A DNA stretch of 37,602 nt from Chlamydomonas sphaeroides (Eukaryota; Chlorophyta; Chlorophyceae; Chlamydomonadales; Chlamydomonadaceae), in contig BDDC01000155.1 of assembly GCA_001662425.1 (NCBI GenBank), positions 58,860 to 96,461 on the forward strand, read 5' to 3'. The translations under genes were made by a program, and so were the position numbers. Under the pieces are notes generated by a model, which saw nothing but the letters and a program-made list of their open reading frames with translations, had not been told where the DNA came from and did no database searches. How positions within the stretch are numbered: position 1 is the first letter of the stretch; the number at the start of each line of letters is the position of its first letter. This document shows positions 1 through 11,400 of this stretch, piece after piece.

Positions 1-866
1 AATTTGACCCCTTCATCGATACCACGGGTCGATAGGACGGTCCCTAAAACGGCGGGCGATCGATAGGCTTTCCGATACCCCCCAAAGTAAGATACGACCC
101 CTGCTCGACATTTCATCCATAACTGCCTCGATAGGGGGCTTAATAGGCGAACAAGCATGCAGGGGTTCCATGTGCTGACTAAGTGACACAGCGTATCTTG
201 CAAATGAGATTATGCACGCGCCACGAGGTGCCTCCTAGGCCGGTTACGAGCTGGGGCTGCTGCAGGACGAGCCGGTTGGCTTCATGACACAATGGCTGAC
301 TCACGTCGGCCCGGACTTGCGGCACCTTCAAGGCGTTACAGGCGCACGACACCGGCCTGACAGCGCAACAGACTGCAACGCGCCGATTGTCATGCCTAGC
401 CCTTCCGAAATACATGCTCTCTCATCCAGCGCACTCCTGCGCCGCGCACGTGGCCCCGGAGCCAATTCGAAGCCGGCAAAAATGATTTGCTCCACGGGGC
501 ACATACGGCACGCTTGGCGGGGGCGCTGGTGCTATGGGCTGCCTACTCGCAGTGTCAGCCCGCACTCAGCCCAGCCGCAACACGTGCGCTCTCTCCACAC
601 ATATTTGAATTCCCACAACCGGAGGCGGCGCGCCCGAGCACCGGCTGTTGCCAACAGCAAAACTCAACAGCCGGGCCAGTGCTGGCGCTAACTCGCCGCC
701 TCCACACATCTAGATCACATGCCACGCATCCGAGCCGTGAGTGCGCCGGGCGTTACGGCCCCGCGGCTCGCTGCGGCGGAGCTCCGTTTCGTAGCCACCA
801 TGCTGCATGCCTGCACCTCTCCGCTCAAACTCACGTGAGGAGAGGGGCTCAGGTCTTCCTAGGCCT
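1..866. other. Left flank and 3' UTR of the small plastid protein gene
   Basis: No convincing coding region is visible here. The part from 866 down to about 320 is probably the 3' UTR of the minus-strand gene that stops at 867, because a minus-strand TGTAA lies at 340-336. The first 140 bases are less GC-rich than the rest and contain five copies of CGATA, at 17, 30, 61, 73 and 129, mostly followed by GG or CC. Open frames here on both strands look like chance GC-rich frames, with no recognisable domain. Confidence 0.55.
336..340 (-). terminator. Putative polyadenylation signal TGTAA
   Basis: The plus strand reads TTACA, so the minus strand reads TGTAA. It lies about 530 nt downstream of the stop codon of the minus-strand gene ending at 867. 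TGTAA is the usual green-algal polyadenylation signal, and 3' UTRs of this length are common in these algae. No transcript data were available. Confidence 0.5.
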
Positions 867-2038
867 TTACCTGCGGGGTTTCGCATTGGGGCAAGGGCGG
901 GCAGAGCAGCTCGTCAGCCACGATCGGCCGATGCTGCCGACAGGAAGCGACCCAACCGAAAGGCAGCAGGTTCTGCTACGGCCAACACGCGCGGCCCAGG
1001 GCCTAGTGGGCGTCGCCTTGCACGACGCAGCCGCGACAAGCGGCACGGTGCCACGCTGCGCCTTTCGCCCCCACTGCCGGTGCCCCTGCCTGCCGGCCCA
1101 CCTGTACACGGACAGGTCAATGACGCCGGTGCCCACCGCCGCGGCAAGGAAGAAGAACGGGAAGAAGATGGCGAGCACGCCGATGATGGCCAGGGGGTCC
1201 TGAGGGGGCAGCGCGCAGGGGAGGGCAGCGCTGTCGGCGCGGGGCCAGGCTGCACGGGCCGAGCACAGACTGCGACGGCGGTCGAAGAACCGAGACCCTT
1301 GCTAAGACCGGCGAGTGGGGCGAGAAGCTAGTCGCATGCGGTGGCGCCGGGCGTGTGGCCGGCGGAGCGTTGGGGAGCGCGGGATGCTGCGGCGCTGGCG
1401 ACCGCGCGCAGGGGCGAGCAGTTGCTGTCCCATGCAAGAGCGGGCGGCATACCTTCATGGGGTTGGCGCCGGGGGCCTCGCTCTTGGACACCCAGTACTC
1501 GTCGGGCTCCGTATCGCGGGAAAGCTTCTTCTTCTCACTGGTGGTGCCTGGGGGAGTCAGGGGTGGAGCGTGAGGTGCGGGGCGGTGGGTCGGCACGTCA
1601 AGCGCCAACGGCAAGGTACAGGTTATCATGACAGCGAGGTGAATAAGTGGCTCCTGCATAGCCACATGAGCTTTGCGCTTGGCGGAAATCGGGCGAGGGC
1701 CGACCGGAGGCCACTGCGCGAGGGGACATGCGCGACTAGCATGCGGCGAACGGCACCAGATAGGATTGGGTTTCTAGGGCCACGAGATGGCATCGCCAGG
1801 CTGTTGATCAATTCTGGGAGCCTAGATCGAAGCGTTGCGTGCCAGCCGACGCTGACGACTGTGTGGCCCAGCGCGCAAGTGCACCCCGCGGCGTAGCCGA
1901 CGCACCTGGCTTCCCATCTGGCCCCAGTAGTGCCTTAGTGCAAAGCACACGGCGGGACGAGACCGCGGGGCGCGCCGCGACCTGCGAGCGCCGGGTCAGC
2001 GCGGCCGACGAAGCGGGCTTGAGGGCGAGCATGGCCAT
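867..2038 (-). CDS. Small plastid-targeted single-span membrane protein, function unknown
   Basis: Four coding exons on the minus strand: 2038-1906, 1547-1453, 1199-1102 and 870-867, giving 109 residues. Residues 1-35 are rich in Ala, Arg and Ser without acidic residues, as expected for a chloroplast transit peptide. Residues 45-78 are hydrophilic (SEKKKLSRDTEPDEYW, then GANPMKDP). Residues 79-103 are one hydrophobic membrane segment, and the protein ends DLSVYR. The start is the first ATG of an ATGGCCATG pair. The last coding exon is only G-TAA: it completes the final Arg codon and supplies the stop. The conserved-looking linker and membrane span suggest a small thylakoid or envelope protein, but I do not recognise the family. 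The gene shares a 282-bp divergent promoter with the LanC-like gene. Splice phases all agree; the weakest call is the tiny last exon. Confidence 0.78.
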
Positions 2039-2320
2039 GATCTGTTGGTGTGGATGCTGCGGCGGTGATGATAGTGGTGTAAGCGACCGGTGCGACCGGG
2101 CGACCATAATGACCTCTCGCCCTTGCAGAACCCGTACACAATCGCGACCCCGAGCTGTCAGCGGCCCACAGCTTCCCGCTTGAAGCCATTGCATTATGCA
2201 CAACCTAGCGTAGCTGCGAGACAAGAACAGCGCGGAGTTAAGCTTCCGGCAGTGCGTCACATTGTTACTCGGTCTGCGCGCACGAGACGCAGCTTAACGC
2301 AAGTGTTAAGAGGTCTGAGA

Positions 2321-5300
2321 ATGGCAGCGCGCTGCTTCCGAAACTCTTTACCCGACTTCAGTCCCCCGGCCGGCACGCCAGACATATCGGCTGCCATCGC
2401 GGCAGTCCCGCGGTCCTCGCTGCTGGAGGCCTTCAAAGAAACGCTCGCGGCGGTAAACTCTTACCAGACCAGCAGCCCGACCATCTACACAGGTAAGCAG
2501 GGGGCCGGGGACGGCCGCTACGGCTGCCCAGGCCCAGGGCTGCTCCAGCTCACTTGCCCGCCCCCTGCCCCGCCCTGCGCCCCGCTCGGCCACGCAGGCA
2601 GCGCCGGCGTCGCCTTCGCCCTCTGGCATGCCCGCCGCAGCCTCACGCAGTACTGCTCGCTCTACCGCCCAGCATCACCCCCCGCCGCCGCTGAATCACC
2701 AGCGGCCCCCTCAACCTCCTCCCCTTCCTGTCCCGAAGACCCCTCTGCCCTGCCCGCCGCCCTGCTGGCTGCGGCCTTGGAGCGCAGCCGCGCCGCCGTC
2801 AAGGCCCTATCCGCCAAGGGCCTCAACACCGGTCCCAGGGCGGGGTCCATGCTGGACGGCGGCGCGGGGGTGCACATGACGGCGGCGCTGCTGGTGCACG
2901 ACGCGGCGGCGGTGGCGGAGGCGGAGGGCGGCCCAGCAGCGGCGGCGCCGCTGCTGCGGGAGCGGGATGAGCTGGTGGCTTGCTTCATGGACGCATACCC
3001 GGTGAGGGGCCGGAAGGGGAGCACCGCGTGGCCAGGGAGTGACAGGAGTGGCCAGGGGCCCGGCAGGGCAGGACAGGGCTTGGCATAGCTTGCTGACTGG
3101 CGGCTGGGGCCGGTGAGGGGCCGGTAAGGAGGGCCAAAGGGCGGGGGAGGGCTGGGGAAGGGCCGGCGAGGACGTCTCATTCGCTGGGAGGCTGCGATGG
3201 GGCGCAGGAAGGGCAGGGAAGGGAAGGGGAGGGGCCGCGGAGGGCGCAGCAGGGCGCCGCCGCGTCTGCACGCCTCCTTGTGGCCGCCGTGTCTGCACGT
3301 GGCCGGGGCGGCCGGCCATCCTCCCAGCGAGGGGCCAGGCGGGCGAGGCAGGGCGGCGCTCAAGGAAGTTGCATGGCAGGGCGCAGGAGGGCGGAGCCGC
3401 GAGCGCCCGGCAGTGCCGACCCAGTCCCCCCGGAACGAGGCGGCCATGGGCTCGAGCACGGCGCCGTGCGCGTACCCCGTTCTGTGCGGCGGCGCATACC
3501 TGGCGAGGGGCGAGCCTTGTCGCTCCGCCAGGACCGTGTGCTTGCGTGGCACGGCCCAGCCGGTGGCGCTGCGACGTTGCTGCCCTGCCCGCAGGAGGCC
3601 ATGGACAGCGAGAACGACGAGTTTTTGTACGGCAGGGCGGGGTACCTGCAGGTGCGTACGGCAGTACGGCAGCACGGAGGCACGCGGCGCCACAGGGTCG
3701 CATGCGGCCGGCCTCACTGCCATGTTACATCCGCCAGCGCCCAACGCAGCAGACGGGCTCTGCTACGCGTCACCGACACATCCTTCCATCCCTCTGTCCC
3801 TTGGGGTCGCGGTTGCCCTCCATGCGGCCTGCCAAACTTGTAAACCGCGCTTCATAGCTCCCCTCGGTCACCACCCTCGTGGCCCAACGTGCACGGCCCC
3901 CACATGTGCCTGGGTGCAGCCAACTTGCTGTGCCGCCCTGTGTCACCTCGGGGCCCGGCCTCTCGACTCCGCCCCGCCCCATCCCGGCTCGCCCCGCCCT
4001 CCGCAGGGCGCCCAGCTGCTCAACGCCACCATCGGGCCCGGCACCATACCGCAGGAGGTGGTGGAGGGGGTGGCCACGGAGATGCTGGAGTCGGGTGGGC
4101 CAGGGGCGGCGGGGTGGGCCAGGGGCGGCGGGGTGGGCGAGAGGCACAGCACGTGGTGGGGCTGGGGGCTGGGGGCTCGCCATGCCTGGCGCCTGGCGCT
4201 GCTGCGTTACGCGCTGGGGTGCCTGCCGTGTGGCACCGGCGGCGCAGCTGACAGGGATGTGGCCTGGAGGGGACGTGGCCGGCGGGCGGCGACCTGTCAC
4301 GAGCCGCTTCGCTGCGTCGGCCCCATGCTGCTGCCGCGACCCCCGACCGCGCATAGGCCGGGAGATGGCCTCCCGCCTCCGCTGGCGGCGCACCGACACG
4401 CCCCAGCCGCCGCTGTGGTACATGGTGCGCAGGGCCAGGGCTGCTACGCAGAGTCGTGTGAGGGAGGCAAGCCGGGCGTCTGTGACCTGAGGCAGAGGGG
4501 CCAAGCGGAGCCTAGGGGCTGAGCGGCTATGGGGGCGATCGGGTGGGCGCAGGCAAGGCGGGTGGGCTCCGGGCGTCGTTGCGGTGTCTGCCGCCACAGC
4601 GGCAGGCCCCTGCCACCGCAGGCGCAGGCACAGGCGGCATGGCCCTGGAGCCAGCAAGGGTCCAAGCAGCATCGCCCGTCCCGCACGACCCTCCTCCGCA
4701 GTGGCCCCACCGGGAGAGGGGGGAGCCCTACCTGGGCGCTGCACACGGCCTCATGGGTAGGGCTGTGCAGCTGTGTGCACTCATGAGCAGATCTCGTACG
4801 TCAAGCTCTGAGAATGCACAGACCAAGCGCAGTCACGGGTGGGCCCTAGGGTCTTGGTGGCCGGGGCGCCATATCCGGGGCGCCGGGTGGAGACCCTCAG
4901 CGGTGGGTGGCCGCAGCGTGGATGCCGGAGCTTGGTTGCCTAGCTTGGCTAGACCGGGCGCGCCTTGTGCCCAACAAGCCGCCACCCACAGCGCCCGACG
5001 CCGCAGCGACTGCAGGCTGCTGCTTCCATCATGGCCCCAAGCAGGCGCCGAGGATGCCCCATCCTCGGCATTCGCTGCCTGCCGCCCGCGGTGGCCCGCC
5101 TGCAGTGCCCTCGCGCCGCAACGTCCCTCCAGCCCGTGCCTCCCTGCCCCTACCCGCTCCTCCCGGCCAGGCATCCTGTTCAGCCTGCTGCACTGTGGGC
5201 CGGTGGTGGCGCAGCACGCCGACGAGCTGCGAGCCTCGCTGGCGTGGGTCGGGCTTGCAGGGGCCTCAACCCTTGGGGCGCTGGGCCCTGCTGCCAGATC

Positions 5301-7362
5301 CATGTCGCGCATCCTCCCCAGGGGCTGGGAGCGCAGGGCCCGCGGGGAGACCCGCTGCGGCCCAGGGCGAGCACGCAGCCAACGCGCCTGGCCAGCGGCT
5401 TCGCCAACCCGACGCGTGCGCGCGTGGGGCGCTACCGGCGCCTCTGGCCACACGCTATCGAGCGTACGCGAAACCTGGCCTCCTGACGCCCTCTTGCCGT
5501 ACTGCCGCCCGCTCTCGCGCCGCAGCTTCGTGGCCTCCCACGAGTCCGACGCGCCCGGCTGCAGCTCCCGCGGGGGCCACTACCCAACCCGCATGGCGGT
5601 CAGGTGGGTCCAAAGGTGCCGAGGCAGCCTGCGTGTGCGGCTCTCCTGGGCAGGGCTGGCGGGCGGGCAGCGGCGGCCTTCGCGCCCAGCCCAGGCAAGG
5701 GCAGCTCGCTGTGTCCCTGCACCCATGTGTACCCATCCATCCTTTCACTCAACCCCTCGCACGCACCGCTGCGCAGCGGCGAGCCGCAAGCCCAGCGCAG
5801 CTCATGCATGGCGCCTTCCGCGTCCCCCTCCATGGGCCCCTCCGCCCATCTGCCCCATGTCACGATGCCACACACACACACACACACACCGGCCCCCAGC
5901 GACGAGGACCTGGCTGCCGGCGCCGAGCGCACCTCGCACAAGGCGCTGGTGCACTGGTGCCACGGCGCCCCGGGGGCCGTCTTCATGTGGACCAAGGCGC
6001 ACCAGGCGAGCCACACAGGCGCAGCAGGGGCAGCCGGGGCGACAGCACGGGGCGCGCTTGGCCTTGCCGCCAAGCCGTCGCGGACCGGCGCTAGGCGCTG
6101 TGCGGCACCCCCAATGCCGCGCATGTGGGGCCCTGGCTGCGGGAAGGCGCCGCCAGCGCAGCGGGGTGGGGTACGGCGTGCGCCCCACTCGCCCGCGGCG
6201 CAGAGGGAGCGCTGGCGTGCGCCTTGGGGCCAGGGGCCGGCGCGCTTGGCGGGTCGAGTATGCCTTGCGTGGGCGTGGGCGTGGGTACGATAAGCGCCAC
6301 CCGCCACGTCGCCAACGCCATCCCACCCCCGGTGCGGCTGCCGCGCTGCGTCACGGGCCGCCGCCGCCACCGCCAGGTGTTTGGCGACGCCAGCTACCTG
6401 GCCGCCGCGGAGCGCTGCGGCGAGGTGGTGTGGCAGCTGGGGCTGCTGCGCAAGGGCCACGGCCTGTGCCACGGCACCAGGTGCGGCAGCGCCGCGTGCG
6501 TTTTCGCATACTGCACACATTATATGCCCTTTGTTCAACACGCGTGACACGGCGTCTGCGCCATGCTGTGTGTGTGCTATAGTGGAAGTGACGACGCCCC
6601 CTGGGCCTGCCGCGCTGCACACTGCTCAGCGGCACGCCTTGCCTGGCAGCCATATCCACATCGGCAGTGCGCCCGAGCCGCCCCGCCTCAGCCGCCCCAC
6701 CTGAGCCGCGCCATCACCTCACCCCGGCCGCCCTGCCGCCACCCTTGCCTCATGCCTTCCCCGGCCGCCAGCGGCAACGCCTACGCGCTGCTGGCGCTGC
6801 ACCGCGCCACGGGGCAGCCGCGCTGGCTGCACCGCGCGCGCGCCTTTGCGGCCCACATCAGCACCGCCGAGGGCCGCGCGCTGTTCGACACTCCCGACAG
6901 GTGCGGCCGGGACGCGAGGCGCCTGTGGGTGGAAGAGAGGGGCCGTCGTTCGGGCTGCCGGCGCTTGATGCAGGAGGTTGACACAGGGGCCGCTCCGGGG
7001 TGTGTGCCAGCAGGTGCATGCAGCGCTGGGTTGCTTCCAACGCCAATGCTAGTGCGGTGCGGCGTAGCCGCTGCGGTGCTCTGTCACCTTCCGCGGGTCG
7101 CTGGTCCTGTACGAGGACTGGGACGGTTCAAGGCACCCAAGACAATCTTTGGGAATCATTTATGGCTTGACAGCGATTGTATGATACTTTGAGGTAGTTT
7201 CTAGCGGGGATGGCAAACATGAGGGCTGGAATCCCTCCCGCCCGCAGGCCGCTGTCGCTGTTCGAGGGCCGGGCCGGCGCGCTCTGCCTGCTGGCGGATC
7301 TCATGGCGGACGACGGAGGCGCGGCGGGGGCGAGCTTCCCCGCCTTCGAGCTGCCGCGATGA
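2321..7362 (+). CDS. LANCL: LanC-like (lanthionine synthetase C-like) protein
   Basis: Twelve exons: 2321-2492, 2598-3001, 3595-3651, 4007-4094, 4357-4424, 4702-4756, 5171-5243, 5526-5603, 5900-6005, 6377-6480, 6772-6900 and 7248-7362, giving 482 residues. The N-terminus (FRNSLPDF) matches eukaryotic LANCL starts, which fixes the ATG. Family landmarks follow in order: YTG at 55-57, EFLYGRAGYL at 201-210, YLGAAHGLMG at 273-282, HWCHGAPG at 350-357, GLCHGTSGNAY at 396-406 and SLFEGRAG at 447-454. Cys352, Cys398 and His399 form the expected zinc site. In animals LANCL proteins bind glutathione and add it to dehydroamino acids in damaged proteins; plant members were once called GCR2. The protein is about 80 residues longer than animal LANCL1, mainly through a Pro/Ala/Ser-rich stretch near 80-120. 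Intron 9 (6006-6376) begins with GC instead of GT. Confidence 0.93.
4094..4137 (+). repeat. 19-bp tandem duplication at a splice donor
   Basis: The unit GGTGGGCCAGGGGCGGCGG occurs twice in a row, followed by a partial third copy. It starts at the last exonic base of LanC-like exon 4, so the donor GTGGGC is itself duplicated. The downstream copies could act as cryptic donors. Confidence 0.7.
5869..5889. repeat. (CA)10 microsatellite in a LanC-like intron
   Basis: Ten CA units lie in intron 8 of the LanC-like gene, ending about 10 nt before the acceptor AG of exon 9. They sit where the pyrimidine tract is expected, so length changes could affect splicing of the exon that carries the HWCHGAPG zinc motif. 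Confidence 0.9.
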
Positions 7363-8473
7363 GGGCTGCGGGAGGCGCCTTCTGCAGTGTGAGCGCAGGG
7401 CGAGCTGCGAGGTGCAAGGTGCCGGCTGGGTACATCGCGCCCAGGCGGGAGGCGGCCACGTCTATGGGACGGGGCGAGCGGCTGGGCGCGTTGGATGTGA
7501 CGTGTTGGTCACGTGCCAGGCTTCCCCGGCGGCGGCGAGGGTGGGCGGGGGCCAGTCGTCGCCGGCCAGAGCCGCGGCTGCAGCGCGCGCCGGGCCTGCC
7601 TCGGCGGGCTGTGGCCGGGCGGCGCCGGCAAGAGCCGCGGCCGGGGCTCGGGCCGCGGCAAGAGCCGATCCTGGGGCCCCTTCGGCAGCAGGGCGATGGC
7701 GGGGGGGGGCATTGCATTGTACGCTGTGAGCTAGCCGCAGGGGAGGGGCCGCCGTTTGTTGGTTGCCATGATGCCGTTTTTTTGGTTGCCAATGCTGTTC
7801 CGCCGTGAGGGTCATCACGTAGGCATAGGCCCACATTGGCGCAGCAGCGGACGAGTTGTGATACCTGGCCTGCCCATGCCACGGCGTGGAGGTCGGTGCG
7901 GGCTACGTACTTCAATTGCAGGATGGACAGGGTCCGCAGTGGCTCCAACATTACTTTGCCTGTCAAGCTGTGTAACGAAGTGATGCAACCCACGCCCCTG
8001 CCTCGTCCAGTCGCGCCCTTCCTGCCCGAGCTGCGGCTGGCGATAGACAGCAGCCATCCCACAAGCATGCTCAGGCAGTCAGCCAATGAGGTTTTCAGCA
8101 GCCAGTGACTGGGGCATGTCTGACGTGCCCTTGGCCCTAATTGAGTTCATATGGGCGAGGGTTGCCAGGTTGGATCCCAACGGTGGTGGTCAGCCAAAAA
8201 GGAAAGACCGTCAACACGAAAGGTAGCAGGCCGGCGAGGGCCGGCGCTTGATCTGGTCACACCCTCGGGTATGGCACGCGGGCGCAGTACGGGGACGGAT
8301 GCATTATCTTTCAATACAACTTCATTATTCGTCCACTTTATACCACTGTCTCTGTGCGAGGGGCCAGACATGGTCAGCGCTACTTGCAAACGAGTCATTT
8401 TCCTTATACAAGGCAGACAAGTACTGGCCCTCCCAAGCTGCAGCGATAGTTAAAACGCTGCGCACGTACATAA
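7363..8473. other. 3' UTR of the LanC-like gene and upstream region of the TPR-ankyrin-MYND gene
   Basis: No gene is seen. Up to about 7990 this is probably LanC-like 3' UTR, ending after the TGTAA at 7971. It includes a very GC-rich part (about 7540-7680) with repeated GGCAAGAGCCG. The part from about 8000 is the upstream region of the next plus-strand gene and is more AT-rich near 8300-8345. There the TATA-like string TTTATACC at 8337-8344 lies about 130 bp before the ATG. Confidence 0.55.
7971..7975 (+). terminator. Putative polyadenylation signal TGTAA
   Basis: This is the first plus-strand TGTAA after the LanC-like stop codon, about 610 nt downstream. Cleavage would be expected 10-20 nt further on. 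It is called from the motif and position only. Confidence 0.6.
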
Positions 8474-11400
8474 ATGAGCATGCGTGCAACAATACCACCC
8501 GAAGCAGCCGCGCTCGCCGAGCATGCCAGCAGAAAGCTCCTTGCGGGCTTCCACGAGGAGGCTTTGCAGCTCGCAAACCGGTAAGCCGAAGGCGTGAAGC
8601 TGGTGCGTGCGCGCGGCCGGTCATACCATAACAAACCGAAGAGGCAACCCCCAACGAACTCTACCTACGCACCTCCGCACCCCAACGCTGCCCGCGCAGC
8701 GCACTTGCCATGTGCCCCGCCTCAGCCTTCCTGCTTGCCAGCACAGCCATGTGCCTCGTGGGACTCCAGCGCTGGACCGAGGCGCTGGATGCGGCGGAGC
8801 GCTGTCTGACGGCTGACCCTCGCTGCGCGCGGGGGCACATTGCCAAGGCGTCGGCCTTGATGGGGCTGGCTCGGTGCGTTCGGAGCTTGCTTGATGTCGA
8901 CTGTCCTGGTAGCGGCTCTGCTAGCTCTCCTGGCACGTCTCGTCCCTGGGCCTCGTCCCTGGGCCCGGTGCGCTCGCCAGTTCTGCTGGCTGCCTGCGGC
9001 TGGCTCGCTTGCAGTCCCGCTGTGGTGCCAGGGCCGGCTGCCCGAGCACGCTTGCTGTGCCGCGCATCCCTGCTGCAGAGTGGGCGAGGCGGAGGCGGCC
9101 CTGGTGGTGGGCCTCGGCCGCGACCCCTCCAACACCCTCGTGTGGAACATGCTGCTGCAGCTGCGGCAGGCGAGCACGGGGCGCGGGCCACTCGGCGACG
9201 GGGAATGAGGCCAGGGTCCGCGCAGCTCGGGAAGGCGGAGGCACCACACCACACCGCACCACACCTGGGATGCCGCGCCGCTTGTCGCGGGGAGCGGCTC
9301 GGCTTTCGCACACAAGCTATGTGTTGCTTATTTCTGAACACAAACCCAGCGCGGTGGCCATGGCTCCCGTCCAGAGCTCTCCGCATGCCCGGCAATCCAC
9401 TGGTCTTCGGTGCCAAAGCCGACGAACGGTGTGCTCTTGCCCGGCACCTCGCAGGCGGAGGACGGCGACCAGACGCCGGTGCGGGCGCGCGGCGGCACTG
9501 ACGCCGGCGTCCGGGCGCTCCACGGCCGGGTGCGTGCCGCTGCACCCACCTGCGCGGCGGAGGCTGGGGACACAGCGGTGGCATGAGGGTTGGCTGCGGC
9601 GAGGGGTGCCAGCTCTGCCCCATGTGGCCGCTGGGCGGCTCAGGCAACGTCGGCCAGCAAGCAGCCCAGCAGCAGCCTCCACTCAATGCGCTTCCCTGCG
9701 GTTGCCGCCGGCACAGGGCTTGGCCACGCTGTCGCCCAGGCTGCCGTGGCCCTCGGAAACCTTCCTCGCGGCCTACATGGGCCGCGAAGAGTGAGTCGGC
9801 GCGGCAGCCCTCGCGAAATGGGGGTTGTAGGCACCGCTGCGCCGAGTCAGGGGCCACACCGTGCCGAGCGCCGCTGGCCTGGGAGCTCGCCCTGGGGCCG
9901 ACGGCATGCAGGCGCTGCGCCCTGAGCGGCGCCCCTCCTGGTTGTCGCAGCAGCTCGTCCAACAAGCAAGCAACATGCTGCCTTATGCCCTGCTGCAGAG
10001 CCTTTGCCGCGTGCTTCCGCTTCGAGGACCTGAGGCTGCGCGCCAGCGACGCGCGGCTGCCGCTGCTGAGCGTGGTGGTGGCGGGCGCGCAGCGCGTCAG
10101 GGGCGCGACCGCCGACCCATCGGGGGTGAGCCAGCGTTGAACACACTTGCGGCCGCGCTCCGAGCCAGCCACCGCAGCTGTGCTGTCCATGGGCCGTCAC
10201 GCGATCCCGCTGCGGCCCCCGCGGCCAAGCTCCTGTCCATGCACCTGTGGGGAACCCCTTCCGCGGCGGCCATCGAGCTCGCTGCCCCCTGATCCCCGCC
10301 GCCTGCCTCCTCCGCCTCCGCCTGCAGCTGCGCGGCTCGGACGCCGAGCGGGGCACGCAGCACGCCGCCGTGCTGCGGCGCCTGCTGCAGTACGGGGTCC
10401 GCGTGGACGGCAAGGACGCGGCGGGCTGGACGGCGCTGCGGCACGCCACGGGTGCGTCTGTGACAATCCGTGACCGTCCGTGACCGTCCGTGACAGTCCA
10501 TGACAGTCCGTGACAGTCCGTGACGGTCCGTGACAGTCCGTGACAGTCTGCCACGCCTGGGGCTGGCAACGACGTGCGAGGGGGAGGGGGCCTGGCGAGC
10601 TGCCATCGCCATCGCCAGCTGTCAGCCGCCGCGCCGCGGGAGGCACCGATGCCGCCCAACCGCCATGTCCGTGTCCTCGCTGTGGGGGACAGTCACGGCA
10701 TGCGGCCGCCACTTGCACAACCCCGGCTGCTGAGCCCAGCTCTTGGCGGCCTGCCGTGTCTGTCCGCGGGACACGCAGCGGAGCCCACGCGGTGTCTATC
10801 AGGACGCAATCCCATCCGCCTCTCGCACCTTGCCCACGGACAGCAGAGAAGCCCGCGGTCCTTGACCTGGCGGAGGCGCTCATTGCGGCGGGCGCGGATG
10901 TGGACGCGCGGGACAGGTGCGGCAGCCGTCTTGGTGGCGCGCGGAAGAAGGACGTTGCAGAGGGCGTGCTGGCGGTGCGAGGTTGATCGAAGCAGGGTGC
11001 TGCGGTCGGAAGCGCGCGCGTGGCCTCGGCTGTCGGCCCTGCGCCGGGTTTGGCGGTCCGGGCACGACAAGGGCTGCGGCGCAGGGCCCCAGGGTTTGAC
11101 TCAGCCGGCGCGTGCGTTACCGGCGGGCGGTGTAAAATGGGTAGAGGTTGCGAAAGCAGTGACAAAGGTCCGAGGGGCGGTGTAACCACCCGGAGCACTA
11201 TCCTGCCCTGCCGGCCGTCACGAATCCTCAAGTCCTCGAAGCGCATCTCCCTTCCTCTCCATGTCTTTGCCCTCCCACCCACACGTGCACATGCCCACAC
11301 CCTATGCCCACACCCCACCCCTCAGGTACGGCTCGTACCCGCTGGTGGGCGCCGTGCTGGGCGGTGACGTGGCTGCCGTACGGCTGCTGCTGTCGTACGG

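Noticed and set aside
4543..6582. 679-codon open frame on the plus strand
   Set aside because: It crosses introns and several exons of the LanC-like gene and is in the right frame only for short parts. Low-complexity translation between the exons shows it is a GC-driven chance frame.
7513..7734. Gly/Arg/Ser-rich 73-codon frame after the LanC-like stop
   Set aside because: It lies in the probable 3' UTR, is low-complexity, and overlaps a local GGCAAGAGCCG repeat that explains its composition.
8661..10190. 509-codon open frame on the minus strand
   Set aside because: It runs antisense to well-supported TPR-ankyrin exons, has no recognisable domain, and is rich in Arg, Pro and Ala as expected for a shadow frame.
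10461..10550. Possible CRISPR-like array
   Set aside because: The units are 10 bp and directly adjacent without spacers, in an intron of a nuclear gene.
10197..11318. 373-codon minus-strand frame containing a repetitive TVTDCHGLS-type stretch
   Set aside because: The repetitive protein sequence is only the translation of the 10-bp intronic array on the opposite strand; the flanks have no domain signal.
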